64,000 nt of DNA from Vibrio sp. DW001 (GTDB lineage Bacteria > Pseudomonadota > Gammaproteobacteria > Enterobacterales > Vibrionaceae). Location: contig NZ_CP091976.1 in assembly GCF_029016285.1 (NCBI RefSeq), forward strand, positions 868,001-932,000. Direction: 5' to 3'. Under the pieces are notes generated by a model. That model had not been told where the DNA came from and searched no databases. It saw only the letters and a list, made by a program, of their open reading frames with translations. The position numbers and the translations under genes were made by a program. Each line of letters begins with the position of its first letter. Positions within the stretch are counted from its first letter, which is position 1. This document shows, piece after piece, positions 46,079 to 56,303 of this stretch.

Positions 46079-49000
46079 AAATTTTAAGCCTACGTTTTCA
46101 AAACCTCAATTCACTAAAAGGCGAGTGGAAAATCGATTTCACTCAACCGCCTTTCTCTGAATATGGCCTGTTTGCTATTACCGGTCCAACGGGGGCAGGG
46201 AAAACGACGATACTGGACGCTATTTGTGTTGGCCTGTATCAAGAAACGTCGCGATTAGGGCCTATCACACCCGCGAACAATGAATTAATGACTCGTGGCA
46301 CTACGGAATGTCTTTCAGAAGTTGAATTTGAAGTGAAGGGCAAGGCTTATAGAGCATTTTGGGGGATGAAGCGAGCCAGAGGAAAAGTGGATGGTAAGCT
46401 TCAGCCTGCTACGGTTGAGTTGGCTGAGGTTGAGTCAGGTAAAGTACTGGCAAACCAGCTAAAGAAAAAGGGTGAGCTAGTAGAGGCGATTACGGGTCTG
46501 GATTTTGGTCGATTTACGAAGTCGATGCTGTTGTCTCAAGGACAGTTTGCCGCATTTCTAAATGCGAAAGAGTCAGAGCGTGCAGAGTTATTAGAAGAGT
46601 TAACCGGAACAGAAATCTACAGTCAGATCTCTCAAAAAGTACATGAACACTATAGCCTAGCCAAACAAGACTTAGCAGAGCTAGAAGCTCAGGCGAAAGG
46701 TGTTCATCTTCTCAATGAAGAAGAGAAACAATTGTTAACGGCAGAGCTTAATGCGTTAAGCGATAAGCAGACGGAACAAGTAAAACAACTTTCTGGCCTT
46801 GAGGCCAATGTAAATTGGTACATTAATGTCGAGAAATACAGTGCTGAGAAAGCGGAGGCGCAATCCCAATTAGACGTTGTTAAACAACAGTTAGAACACG
46901 CCAAACCCGATTTCGATAGATTGGCGGCGTGCGAACCCGCAGAGAAAATTCGTTCCCCATATATGCTTTTAAAAGAAGCGAATACTCACTTACAGCTTAT
47001 TGAAGAACGCCTTGCGGATAAGCAACAAGCGATTCAGACCTTAGACAGTCGAACGAAAGAACTCGAATTGATCTCAGTGAGTGCAACAGAAAAACAAGCG
47101 ATAGAAAAGCAAGATAATAACCAATTAGAAACCTTAATTAATCAACAAATCATACCGCTTGATAATCAGATAAAATTAGAGAATAGCGCGCTTGGGACGA
47201 TCAAGAAAAGGGTGAAAGAACAGGAAGAACAGTACCATGGTTTTCAAGGTATCCAGCAAAGAGCACTCGCAGATAAGCAAGAGGTAGAGCAAGCGATAGG
47301 CGTTATCACTCAATATCAAGCCGACCATAAAGCTGATGCGTCACTTAATCAGCATATGGGGAAATGGAGTGAGCAATTGAATCAAATTGAGCGTCATTCC
47401 GGCAGTGTTCAGCAACAAAAAAACCATATTGAACAGTTAGAACAGCAGATAACGATTCTAATTGACCAAGGTAAAACTAAACAACAAAGGCTATCTGAAA
47501 GCCGTGCTGAATTGGAACAAAAAAAGCAGCGAGTGACAAAAACGGATGCCGAAAAACAAGCATTGCAGACGACGTCTAAACTTGTTGATACGCTGCCTCA
47601 GATAGAGATGCAACTGAGCGCTCTCAATCAAAAAATCGCAATAGTACAAACACTGCATGGCTATCAAACTCAATGGATGGGCTATGAGGCAGAAAAACAA
47701 GAGAAGTTAAGATCCAAGGTTGATATTGAGAACCGGAAAAAAGAGAAAGAGACTCAGCGTGGTCATCTCAGAGAGCAGTATCGTTTACAAGATAGCTTGA
47801 AAGAATCACTAGAAGAACAAGTGAAGCAAGAGAAAGCGTTACTGGAACAAGAGCAGGTCTTAGCACTCTACCGGAGCCAGCTAAAAAACGACGCCCCATG
47901 CCCACTTTGTGGGTCAGAAGACCATCCATTTGCCGATAATATTGACCAACAGTTCGACGTGTCTGCGAAGCAAACAGCGTTAGAGAAAGCAGCCGCAGAA
48001 CTGATGGTCATTAAGACCAACGGACTAAATATAAAGGGCGATATTGAATCCCTAATTCGCCATATGGAGGATGGTGACAAACGGATTAGTTGGCTTGAAC
48101 AAGAGCAGTCAACATTATCACAATTATGGCAAAAAACGGCGGTGACCATTGACTACCGAGAGCCGATACAAAACAGCCAAGCGTTGAACGCCTATGCAAT
48201 GGAACGAGAAACTCAGCGTAATAAACTGTCGGACTTTACTGTGCAATTTCGCCATATTGAAGATCAGTTACAGAACGCGAAGGAGAGCCTTTCGCAATCT
48301 GAACAAGCACACCATCAATTAGAGTCAGCGGCAAGATTGCAACAACAGCAAGTCGACCATGAACAGAAAAGCAAAGATGAAGCGGTACAGCAATTACACA
48401 AACTAGAATCTGAAGCGATAAAACAACAGAGTGACCTGCTGAACAATATCTCGGATTGTGGCTATGTTACCCAACAAGAGACGAACTTAGTCTCTTGGTT
48501 GGCATTAAAACAGCAAGACCTGACGAAATGGCAAGCCAATGAGCTGAAGTTCAATGAGAGACAGAAAGAACATGCGGCGCTTCAATCCAACTTGGAGGCT
48601 CATCACCATCGATTGTCTGAGATAGAGATAAGCCTAGGAACTGAGAATAAGAAATTAAGCGATCAAGAAAAAACATTGGTTGATCTGGTTGATAGGCGAA
48701 TTGAGTTGTTCGGCGAGAGAGTCGTGGAGCAAGAAAGACAACGTAGTCTACATGCGTTTGCTCAGGCGGAACAAGCGTTGGCTAACGCGCAGAAACAATT
48801 CCAACAAGCTCAGCAGGAACAAAAGGCGATAGAAGGGGAACTGAAGATCCTGAACGCCAACCTAAAAACGGCAAAAGAGAAATGTGATGGACAAAAGACC
48901 CAGTGGAATGGGTTGCTAGAACTCAGTCAGTTCTCCTCAACACAGGCGTTTGAGTTTGCGTTATTGGACCACGAAGAACGACATCGCCTAACGGAGATGA

Positions 49001-49785
49001 AACAAAAATGTGTGATGGCATTGGAAAGAGCACAAGCCATATCTGATTCCGCCATCAAACAGTATGACGCTTTAATGGGGGATGAGTATTCTGAAGAGTA
49101 TCAAAAGGCGGACAGATCCAGCATAGAGCAGAGTTTAAGTGAGCTCAAAGCGACCATAGGACAAGCGACGAAAAGGGAAGGTGAGTTGGCGAACGAGATT
49201 CAATCGGATCAGCGTCGTCGCAAAGAGCAGCAGAACCTATTTGATCAAATTGAGCAGTACAGAGCGGTCTATGACGATATTCAGTACTTGCATGCGCTGA
49301 TTGGCTCTAGTAGTGGCGATAAATTTCGTAAGTTTGCACAAGGATTGACCTTAGATAACTTGATTCACTTGGCTAACCGTCAGTTGTCTCGATTACATGG
49401 TCGCTACCAGTTACAACGTAACCATGGAGAAGGATTAGAGCTCTCGGTAATGGATACTTGGCAGGGGGATGTAGTACGCGACACCAAAACATTATCGGGA
49501 GGCGAAAGTTTTTTAGTCAGCCTTGCTTTGGCACTAGGTTTATCGGATTTAGTGAGCCATAAAACCAGTATCGATTCGCTGTTCCTAGATGAAGGATTTG
49601 GTACCTTAGATGCAGAAACGCTCGATTTAGCACTGGATGCATTAGACAGTTTGAATGCGTCTGGGAAGATGATTGGAGTGATAAGCCATATTGAGGCGAT
49701 GAAAGAGCGCATTCCAGTTCAGCTTAAAGTAAGTAAGAAAAGTGGTTTGGGAGTTAGTGAGTTGGAGTCGACTTATCGGGTCTAA
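46075..49785 (+). CDS. sbcC: SbcCD nuclease ATPase subunit SbcC
   Basis: This 1236-residue Rad50-type SMC-like protein has Walker A TGPTGAGKTTILDAICVGLY (about 35-54), long coiled coils either side of a zinc hook CPLCGSEDHP (about 610), a C-terminal signature TLSGGESFLVSLALALGLSD, and Walker B DSLFLDEGFGTLDAETLDLA. It uses ATP to open the SbcD active site at DNA ends and hairpins. The length is somewhat above E. coli SbcC (1048), the extra being in the coiled coil. Confidence 0.96.
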   Translation: MKILSLRFQNLNSLKGEWKIDFTQPPFSEYGLFAITGPTGAGKTTILDAICVGLYQETSRLGPITPANNELMTRGTTECLSEVEFEVKGKAYRAFWGMKRARGKVDGKLQPATVELAEVESGKVLANQLKKKGELVEAITGLDFGRFTKSMLLSQGQFAAFLNAKESERAELLEELTGTEIYSQISQKVHEHYSLAKQDLAELEAQAKGVHLLNEEEKQLLTAELNALSDKQTEQVKQLSGLEANVNWYINVEKYSAEKAEAQSQLDVVKQQLEHAKPDFDRLAACEPAEKIRSPYMLLKEANTHLQLIEERLADKQQAIQTLDSRTKELELISVSATEKQAIEKQDNNQLETLINQQIIPLDNQIKLENSALGTIKKRVKEQEEQYHGFQGIQQRALADKQEVEQAIGVITQYQADHKADASLNQHMGKWSEQLNQIERHSGSVQQQKNHIEQLEQQITILIDQGKTKQQRLSESRAELEQKKQRVTKTDAEKQALQTTSKLVDTLPQIEMQLSALNQKIAIVQTLHGYQTQWMGYEAEKQEKLRSKVDIENRKKEKETQRGHLREQYRLQDSLKESLEEQVKQEKALLEQEQVLALYRSQLKNDAPCPLCGSEDHPFADNIDQQFDVSAKQTALEKAAAELMVIKTNGLNIKGDIESLIRHMEDGDKRISWLEQEQSTLSQLWQKTAVTIDYREPIQNSQALNAYAMERETQRNKLSDFTVQFRHIEDQLQNAKESLSQSEQAHHQLESAARLQQQQVDHEQKSKDEAVQQLHKLESEAIKQQSDLLNNISDCGYVTQQETNLVSWLALKQQDLTKWQANELKFNERQKEHAALQSNLEAHHHRLSEIEISLGTENKKLSDQEKTLVDLVDRRIELFGERVVEQERQRSLHAFAQAEQALANAQKQFQQAQQEQKAIEGELKILNANLKTAKEKCDGQKTQWNGLLELSQFSSTQAFEFALLDHEERHRLTEMKQKCVMALERAQAISDSAIKQYDALMGDEYSEEYQKADRSSIEQSLSELKATIGQATKREGELANEIQSDQRRRKEQQNLFDQIEQYRAVYDDIQYLHALIGSSSGDKFRKFAQGLTLDNLIHLANRQLSRLHGRYQLQRNHGEGLELSVMDTWQGDVVRDTKTLSGGESFLVSLALALGLSDLVSHKTSIDSLFLDEGFGTLDAETLDLALDALDSLNASGKMIGVISHIEAMKERIPVQLKVSKKSGLGVSELESTYRV

Positions 49786-49791
49786 ATGATG

Positions 49792-49816
49792 GGTTCATAG
49801 ACAAGCGTCATGAACC
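49792..49816. terminator. possible bidirectional terminator between converging genes
   Basis: GGTTCAT/ATGAACC arms with an 11-base loop in the 55-bp gap between the sbcC stop and the stop of the facing regulator gene; the T-tract is short. Confidence 0.45.
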
Positions 49817-49840
49817 TTTCGAATATCTGTATTTTGCTTG

Positions 49841-51733
49841 TTATTTATGGCCGCATTCGCGTAGGCGTTTATAGACAGTATTTCTGCTTACGCCCAACTC
49901 GGCCGCCGTTTTCGAAATATTGCAGCTGAGCGATTGATACAGCGTCACTATGTCCTCTGCGGAGGGTTCCGCACTGATCGAATGTGTTTTGTTTTCTAAA
50001 TTAACAATGACAGGTTTAACATTGTTTGCTTCCGCTTCTATATCCGCGAAAAAATCGTCCGGTAGATGCTCAAAGTCAATAGCCTCGTTATCTGACATCG
50101 CCTGTCCAATCTGTATGACGCTGACCAATTGGCGAATATTTCCAGGCCAACTGTGTTGACAGAAACTCTGCATCGTTCGTTCTGTTATTTGAGCGTGATG
50201 TTTGTTTTCTGCATAATAATCCAAAAGGAAATAGATCAGTTGTTTACGATCGCTTCGATGACGTAGTGCTGGTAGTTCTATATTTAATCCACTGACTCGG
50301 TAATACAAATCTTTGCGAAAAGTCCCCGCAGCTACCGCCTCTTTGAGGTTACAGTTGGTCGCAGAAATAAGCTTAAAATCAACGGGATAAGATTCAGTAC
50401 TACCAAGAGGGTTGACTCTGCGCTCTTGTAATACTCGCAATAGACGTGCTTGAACATTCATCGGCATGTCACCAATTTCATCCAAAAATAGTGTCCCTTT
50501 ATCGGCTTTACGGATTAACCCTATATACCCTTTTTGACTTGAACCTGTGAAGGCCCCTTTTTCATAACCAAATAGCTCGGATTCAACCAATTCCTGAGGA
50601 ATTGCGGCACAGTTTACCGTGATCATGTTTTGTGTGGAACGTTGGCTTGAATGGTGTAGCGCTTTGACAAAAAACTCTTTACCAACACCGGTTTCACCAT
50701 AGATCAAAATAGGAATATCTTTGTTGATAATTCGCTTGCTCTGAGCGACCGCTTTCTCAAATACAGGATCACCAAAATTGAGTTCATCTAGATGGAATTT
50801 GTGTTGTTCTGATACATGTTTCTTTGGCTTGTTGGGCTGTTTCACTAGAGTTCTAAAGTCCAATACTTTCGATTTTGGCTGGGTAGGTTTATCCAATATA
50901 CCGTGAACTCTAAACCCTTTGACGGTAAGTAACGGGACCTGAAAACCTTTCGGTTGATTTATGAGTTGGTGAACATTGATATTGAACAGTTCAGAGATGT
51001 TCACCAGTTTTAAGTCGCTACCCAATATGAGCTCAGCACGATGATTGGCGGAGATGATTAATCCGTTTTCATCAAATACTATTAATCCTGACCATTGGCT
51101 ATCGATATTCTCAACGCTGGTATTAAAACGCAGTAAAAAATACTCACTCTTGAAGTGAGAAATAATGATTTGGTTTTCTACAGCTTGTGACATGATTTTC
51201 ACCATGCCTAACGTGTGAGAATCAGGTAAATATGTATCGCTTGATATGTCGATAACCCCAAGCATCTGACGGTCTATGCCAAAAATAGGGGCGGCAGAAC
51301 CGGTCATAAAACGATTGGAAATCAAAAAGTGCTCGTCGTGCTGAATCTGTACAACGCTTCCTGTTGTTAATGCTGTGCCAATCGCATTTGTTCCAAATGT
51401 AGATTCTCTCCAATCGGTGCCTGGAACAAATAATTCTTCTCGGCTCTTCTTAATCTGTTGTTCACCCCAACTCTTAAGCACATAGCCTTGATGGTCAGCC
51501 AACATGACTTGGCTCTTACTATTAATCAGTAAATTTTCATAACAAGGGAGGACTTCGTTGCGAGTGGTTTCGATAAGGCGATGGTGTTCTTCAAGCAGTG
51601 ATGACAGTGAACCACCTGTTATATGATCAACATTTGGTTCCGATTGATGAGTAAGTCCGGACTCTCGACATCGCATCCAAGATTGTTTGATCGTTGTAGC
51701 ATGGTCAACTTTCGCAGCGGACTTTTTAAGCAT
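49841..51733 (-). CDS. sigma54-dependent activator with GAF sensor (AcoR/DhaR type)
   Basis: This 630-residue protein has an N-terminal GAF-like sensor (about 70-200: GTDWRESTFGTNAIGTALTT, AAPIFGIDRQMLGVIDISSD), a PAS-like segment (about 215-270), an AAA+ domain (about 325-550) with Walker A YGETGVGKE, GAFTGS, Walker B GTLFLDEIGDMP, and a Fis-type HTH at the end (ISKTAAELGVSRNTVYKRLR). It lacks a receiver domain, so it senses a small molecule directly. It is divergent from the glycerol-type ABC operon, whose upstream region holds a sigma54 promoter. It is probably the activator of that operon and may respond to glycerol or a derivative (inference). Confidence 0.88.
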   Translation of the reverse strand: MLKKSAAKVDHATTIKQSWMRCRESGLTHQSEPNVDHITGGSLSSLLEEHHRLIETTRNEVLPCYENLLINSKSQVMLADHQGYVLKSWGEQQIKKSREELFVPGTDWRESTFGTNAIGTALTTGSVVQIQHDEHFLISNRFMTGSAAPIFGIDRQMLGVIDISSDTYLPDSHTLGMVKIMSQAVENQIIISHFKSEYFLLRFNTSVENIDSQWSGLIVFDENGLIISANHRAELILGSDLKLVNISELFNINVHQLINQPKGFQVPLLTVKGFRVHGILDKPTQPKSKVLDFRTLVKQPNKPKKHVSEQHKFHLDELNFGDPVFEKAVAQSKRIINKDIPILIYGETGVGKEFFVKALHHSSQRSTQNMITVNCAAIPQELVESELFGYEKGAFTGSSQKGYIGLIRKADKGTLFLDEIGDMPMNVQARLLRVLQERRVNPLGSTESYPVDFKLISATNCNLKEAVAAGTFRKDLYYRVSGLNIELPALRHRSDRKQLIYFLLDYYAENKHHAQITERTMQSFCQHSWPGNIRQLVSVIQIGQAMSDNEAIDFEHLPDDFFADIEAEANNVKPVIVNLENKTHSISAEPSAEDIVTLYQSLSCNISKTAAELGVSRNTVYKRLRECGHK

Positions 51734-51878
51734 GAATCACTTCCCATCTTCTCAAATGATGAATTTAATAGTGAGCGTAAAACCTGAGTGTTTTTTCGTA
51801 GCCATAGTGTGCTTACATTTACGAAACAATACATTAACCCCCATCACATAACTCATACAAATATCAGTAAGCAGTATC

Positions 51879-51927
51879 TGAACAGTTTGGTTTACATTTT
51901 GTTCACACACTTAACAACGATTGTTCA
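51879..51927. promoter_or_regulatory. candidate upstream activator sites for the ABC operon
   Basis: TGAACA at 51879-51884 faces TGTTCA at 51900-51905, and a second TGTTCA lies at 51922-51927, two helical turns further on. The cluster is about 100 bp upstream of the sigma54 element, a normal enhancer distance. Position suggests binding by the divergent activator. Confidence 0.4.
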
Positions 51928-52015
51928 ATTAAATAACAACCAAAGGGGAGGGTGAAAATGAAAAAATACAATGAATTATGTTATATAACAATGAATTAGG
52001 TGGTGTTTGTAAATA

Positions 52016-52031
52016 TGGCATGAATTTGGCA
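52016..52031 (+). promoter_or_regulatory. sigma54 promoter for the ABC importer operon
   Basis: TGGCATGAATTTGGCA has GG and GC ten bases apart, matching TGGCAY-N5-TTGCA except for one base in the -12 box. The predicted start is about 65-70 bases before the first ATG at 52110. Confidence 0.65.
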
Positions 52032-52109
52032 GTACCGTTAGGGAATTGGCAAAATTGAACAGAAAATTAATTTTGCATTGCAGTTAATCAAAATGGAGAT
52101 TATCGCTGT

Positions 52110-53210
52110 ATGTCCCTGACATTGGAAAATGTAACACAAATAGTGGACGGTCAGTATTACATTAATCAGGCAAATCTCAGTTTTGAGCCTGGATCATTTA
52201 ATGTACTGCTTGGTCGAACATTGTCTGGAAAAACGAGCTTGATGCGTCTGATAGCTGGATTGGATAAACCGACTTCGGGTCGTGTATTGATGAATGGCGT
52301 AGATATGACTGGTGTTCCAGTCCAGAAGCGTAATGTATCCATGGTGTATCAGCAATTCATAAACTATCCAAGCATGACGGTGTACGACAATATCGCCTCA
52401 CCGCTACGACTAGCTAAGGAGTCGGAAGCCACGATCAAACAGAAAGTGATGGAAATTTCTGACATGTTGCGCATCACCCCTTTTCTTTCTCGCTTACCTT
52501 TAGAACTTTCGGGTGGTCAACAGCAGCGTACTGCGATGGCTCGCGCGTTGGTGAAAGATGCCGACATCATTTTATTTGACGAACCTTTGGTTAATTTGGA
52601 TTACAAATTACGTGAGGAATTACGTCAAGAAATGCGTAATTTATTCGCTGAGCGTAACACCATAGCTGTTTATGCAACGACAGAGCCTAATGAAGCTTTG
52701 GCGCTAGGTGGTACCACGACCATTCTTCATGAGGGGCGGATAATTCAGAGTGGCCCAACCGCCAAAACCTATCATTCGCCGTGCAATGTTATCGCGGCAA
52801 CCTTGTTCAATGAACCGCCTATTAATTTGATTACAGGCAACATAACCAAAGCCGAGGTGACCTTCGATAACACAGTGCACTTTCCGTTGACATCCGAGCT
52901 TCTGTCTCTAGATGAAGGGGAATATCAATTTGGAATACGTCCGAGTCATTTAAGTTTGTTACCGAAAAATGATGATGATTTGGAAATTTCAGTCCAAGTA
53001 GAAGTGGCAGAAATTAGTGGTTCCGAAACATTCTTGCATGTGCGCAATGACCACTTCCAAATGGTATTACATTTATCTGGTGTGCATAACTATAACGTGG
53101 ATGAAAAAATCAAGATCTATGTGCCAACCCATAAACTCAATGTATTTCAAATGGATGGTCAATTAATCCAAGCTTCCAGTCGCAGAATCGAGGGTAACTA
53201 TCATGGCTGA
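52110..53210 (+). CDS. glpS: glycerol-type ABC importer ATPase 1 (GlpS-like)
   Basis: This 366-residue ABC ATPase of the MalK/UgpC type has P-loop GRTLSGKT, signature ELSGGQQQRTAMARAL, Walker B IILFDEPLVNLD, and a C-terminal regulatory domain (about 235-366). The switch-region histidine of THDQxEA is replaced: the segment reads ATTEPNEALALG. The P-loop also departs from GPSGCGKST. So this half-site is non-standard. Its start lies about 78 bases after the sigma54 element and it overlaps the second ATPase gene by eight bases; two different ATPases in one operon is the GlpSTPQV pattern. Confidence 0.85.
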   Translation: MSLTLENVTQIVDGQYYINQANLSFEPGSFNVLLGRTLSGKTSLMRLIAGLDKPTSGRVLMNGVDMTGVPVQKRNVSMVYQQFINYPSMTVYDNIASPLRLAKESEATIKQKVMEISDMLRITPFLSRLPLELSGGQQQRTAMARALVKDADIILFDEPLVNLDYKLREELRQEMRNLFAERNTIAVYATTEPNEALALGGTTTILHEGRIIQSGPTAKTYHSPCNVIAATLFNEPPINLITGNITKAEVTFDNTVHFPLTSELLSLDEGEYQFGIRPSHLSLLPKNDDDLEISVQVEVAEISGSETFLHVRNDHFQMVLHLSGVHNYNVDEKIKIYVPTHKLNVFQMDGQLIQASSRRIEGNYHG

Positions 53211-54306
53211 AATCCACCTAAAATCTTTAGCGCATAGTTACGATAGGACGGCAGCGGAACCAGAATACGCAATTAGAGAAATGAACCACGTATGGCAGGA
53301 TGGCGGCGCTTTTGCTCTCCTTGGGCCGTCAGGTTGTGGGAAATCTACTTTGCTTAATATTATTTCTGGTTTGCTGGAGCCTTCAGATGGCGACGTATTG
53401 TTTGACGGGGTAAGAGTCAATGATATTCCACCGCAGGATCGTAACATTGCTCAGGTTTTCCAGTTTCCCGTCGTTTACGACACCATGTCTGTTTTTGACA
53501 ATCTGGCATTTCCATTGCGCAATATGGGGGCCAGCGACGCAAAAATTCAATCCAAGGTTGGCGAGATTGCAGCCATACTTGAACTAACCGATGTACTGAA
53601 GAAAAAAGCCGCGAACCTTACCGCGGATGAGAAGCAGAAAGTATCGATGGGCCGAGGTTTGGTACGTGATGATGTGTCGGCTATTTTGTTTGATGAACCT
53701 CTTACTGTTATCGATCCGCAATTAAAATGGAAACTGCGTCGAAAGTTGAAGCAAATCCACGAGCAGTTTAATACCACTATGGTGTATGTCACCCACGACC
53801 AACTTGAAGCCTCTACTTTTGCAGACAAAATAGCCTTGATGTATGAAGGGCAGGTTGTGCAGTTTGGTACGCCGCGTGAGTTGTTTGAAAAACCAAACCA
53901 TACATTTGTAGGTTACTTCATAGGTAGCCCGGGTATGAATTTTCTAGAAGTAAAACGTTGTGAAGAAGGCGTCTGTTTTGGAGAAAAGATATTTACCCTT
54001 AACGAACAAGAACTGAAAGCGTTGGAAAAGTGTGATTCAGACAACTTAAAGATAGGTATCCGGCCAGAATTTATACATGTTTGGGACAAACCAAATGGTG
54101 AAGCATACAAAGCCGAAGTCGAATTCGTTGAAGATCTCGGAACCTATAAAATTGTTAGCCTTAATCTAGATGGACTTTTAATTAAAGCACGCCTGCAAGA
54201 AGACCAACCTGTTCCAGAAGGTAATGCTTTTATTAGCTTTCCAGATCAATGGTTAATGCTTTATGTCGACGAGTTTCTTGTCTCTAAGGGTGAAAATAAT
54301 GAATAA
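53203..54306 (+). CDS. glpT: glycerol-type ABC importer ATPase 2 (GlpT-like)
   Basis: This 367-residue ABC ATPase has a standard P-loop [10 protein letters not shown], Walker B AILFDEPLTVID and a normal switch histidine YVTHDQLEASTFAD. The ABC signature is altered to LTADEKQKVSMGRG instead of LSGGQ. It therefore complements the first ATPase: one subunit keeps LSGGQ, the other the switch His and canonical P-loop. A heterodimer with one competent site is inferred. The symbol follows Rhizobium naming and is not the glycerol-3-phosphate antiporter. Confidence 0.85.
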   Translation: MAEIHLKSLAHSYDRTAAEPEYAIREMNHVWQDGGAFALLGPSGCGKSTLLNIISGLLEPSDGDVLFDGVRVNDIPPQDRNIAQVFQFPVVYDTMSVFDNLAFPLRNMGASDAKIQSKVGEIAAILELTDVLKKKAANLTADEKQKVSMGRGLVRDDVSAILFDEPLTVIDPQLKWKLRRKLKQIHEQFNTTMVYVTHDQLEASTFADKIALMYEGQVVQFGTPRELFEKPNHTFVGYFIGSPGMNFLEVKRCEEGVCFGEKIFTLNEQELKALEKCDSDNLKIGIRPEFIHVWDKPNGEAYKAEVEFVEDLGTYKIVSLNLDGLLIKARLQEDQPVPEGNAFISFPDQWLMLYVDEFLVSKGENNE

Positions 54307-55162
54307 ATCTCGTTCCAACAAGGCATGGTTCCTAGTTCTACCCGTTGTTCTGCTGGTGGCGTTTAGTGCCGTTGTGCCGCTTATGACTGTGGTCAACTAT
54401 TCGATTCAAGATATTTTTGACGTCAACACACGTATCTACGTTGGCACCGAATGGTACCGAGAAATTTTGAGTGACCCTAGATTACAGGATTCATTAGTAC
54501 GTCAGTTTATCTTTTCCGGGGCAGTGTTACTGATAGAAATTCCTCTTGGGATCGCAGTGGCCTTAATGATGCCTAAATCTGGCAATTGGTCTGTCGTGAC
54601 TTTGCTGGTATTGGCTTTACCCCTTTTAGTACCTCTGAATGTAGTGGGTACTATTTGGCAAATCTTCGGTCGTGCAGATATAGGGCTCTTTGGTTGGGCA
54701 CTAAATGAAATGGGCATGAACTATAACTATGCTGCTAATCCTATGGACGCTTGGTTTACGGTACTTCTGATGGATGTTTGGCATTGGACATCGTTAGTGG
54801 CGTTGCTGGCTTATTCAGGTTTACGCGCTATCCCAGATGCCTATTACCAAGCTGCAAGTATTGACCGAGCATCTAGTTGGGCTGTTTTCCGTTATATCCA
54901 ACTTCCTAAACTAAAAAGTGTTCTGTTGATTGGTGTGCTACTCCGGTTCATGGATAGTTTTATGATTTATACCGAACCTTTTGTACTCACAGGTGGTGGC
55001 CCAGGCAACTCAACCACTTTCTTGAGCCAAGCATTGACTAAAATGGCAGTAGGACAATTTGATATAGGACCTGCTGGTGCATTCTCTATTATCTATTTCT
55101 TGATAATCCTATTAGTCAGTTGGCTTTTCTATACTGCTATGACCCATGGCGATAGCAAATAA
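54299..55162 (+). CDS. glpP: glycerol-type ABC importer permease (GlpP-like)
   Basis: The start is taken at the ATG 54299 (MNKSRSNKAWFLVLPVVLLV), with AAGGGTG upstream, overlapping the previous gene; the frame extends to 54263 without support. About 287 residues, six helices, EAA-like loop YYQAASIDRASSWAVFRYIQ and the following LPKLKSVLLIG. MalF-type permease partner of the next gene. Confidence 0.9.
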   Translation: MNKSRSNKAWFLVLPVVLLVAFSAVVPLMTVVNYSIQDIFDVNTRIYVGTEWYREILSDPRLQDSLVRQFIFSGAVLLIEIPLGIAVALMMPKSGNWSVVTLLVLALPLLVPLNVVGTIWQIFGRADIGLFGWALNEMGMNYNYAANPMDAWFTVLLMDVWHWTSLVALLAYSGLRAIPDAYYQAASIDRASSWAVFRYIQLPKLKSVLLIGVLLRFMDSFMIYTEPFVLTGGGPGNSTTFLSQALTKMAVGQFDIGPAGAFSIIYFLIILLVSWLFYTAMTHGDSK

Positions 55163-55182
55163 TTAACGCAAAGGATTCAATT

Positions 55183-55983
55183 ATGAACAAGAGAAAAACA
55201 CTGGGCCTTAGCTTATATATATTATTTTTGCTACTCCCCCTTTATTGGCTGTTGATGATGTCATTCAAGAGCAATCAAGAGATCTTAGGAGGCCTTACAT
55301 TTTGGCCTAATGATTTTACTTTTGCTAACTATACAACGATCTTCACTGATGCTAGTTGGTACATGGGTTATATCAACTCCATCTACTACGTATCACTGAA
55401 TATGGTGATTAGCCTGATAGTAGCCCTGCCTGCTGCTTACGCATTTTCACGCTTTCGTTTTATTGGTGACAACCATTTATTCTTCTGGTTATTAACCAAC
55501 CGTATGGCACCACCAGCAGTGTTCTTATTACCTTTCTTTCAACTTTATTCTTCTGTGGGGTTGTTTGATACGCACATAGGTGTTGCCTTGGCACACTGCC
55601 TATTTAACGTGCCATTAGCCGTATGGATTCTTGAAGGGTTTATGTCTGGTGTTCCGCGTGAAATTGACGAAACAGCGTACATCGATGGTTATAGTTTTCC
55701 GAAATTTTTCATGAAAATATTTATCCCTTTAATCAGCTCAGGGATTGGAGTAACGGCATTTTTCTGCTTCATGTTTAGCTGGATTGAATTGCTACTAGCG
55801 AGAACACTGACTTCAGTGAGTGCAAAACCCATTGCGGCTGTTATGACACGTACTGTGAGTGCATCTGGTATTGATTGGGGCGTACTAGCAGCGGCTGGTG
55901 TCTTAACGATTTTACCTGGCATGTTGGTTATTTGGTTTGTTAGAAATCACGTGGCGAAGGGCTTTGCTCTTGGTCGTGTATAG
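55183..55983 (+). CDS. glpQ: glycerol-type ABC importer permease (GlpQ-like)
   Basis: This 266-residue MalG-type permease has six helices, the EAA loop EIDETAYIDGYSFPKFFMKI and a C-terminus FVRNHVAKGFALGRV. It lies 20 bases after the other permease with AAAGGATTC upstream. The symbol follows the Rhizobium set and is not the periplasmic phosphodiesterase. Confidence 0.9.
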   Translation: MNKRKTLGLSLYILFLLLPLYWLLMMSFKSNQEILGGLTFWPNDFTFANYTTIFTDASWYMGYINSIYYVSLNMVISLIVALPAAYAFSRFRFIGDNHLFFWLLTNRMAPPAVFLLPFFQLYSSVGLFDTHIGVALAHCLFNVPLAVWILEGFMSGVPREIDETAYIDGYSFPKFFMKIFIPLISSGIGVTAFFCFMFSWIELLLARTLTSVSAKPIAAVMTRTVSASGIDWGVLAAAGVLTILPGMLVIWFVRNHVAKGFALGRV

Positions 55984-55992
55984 GAGATAAAT

Positions 55993-56265
55993 ATGAATTG
56001 GATGGCTTGGACATTGCCTTCAGCACTATTTTATACGGGTATTGCCTGCATATTAATAGCGATGACTTGTTGGGAAGTAATGCGCCCATGTGTTGCAAGA
56101 AAAGGGTTCTTCCCTATCGAAACTACTCGTGGAGATAGGTTGTTTATAAGCTTATTAAGTGCTGCGTACATTCATCTAGGGTTCGTCGGATTTACAGAAA
56201 TGTCGATTTGGGTCCCTTTTGTAGTCGCAATAATCTGGTTGTTAATTGTTATGAAATGGGGGTGA
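55993..56265 (+). CDS. DUF2160 small membrane protein
   Basis: This 90-residue protein has three hydrophobic helices (about 8-25, 48-62, 68-86) and the family pattern WTLPSALFYTGIACILIAMT, TTRGDRLFISLLSAAYIHLG and a terminal helix. DUF2160 genes sit between permease and binding-protein genes in glycerol ABC operons (GlpU position). Probably an accessory transporter subunit; role unknown. Confidence 0.85.
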   Translation: MNWMAWTLPSALFYTGIACILIAMTCWEVMRPCVARKGFFPIETTRGDRLFISLLSAAYIHLGFVGFTEMSIWVPFVVAIIWLLIVMKWG

Positions 56266-56303
56266 AAACACAAGATATTAAGGGGTCTTAGAGAAGGACG
56301 CGT

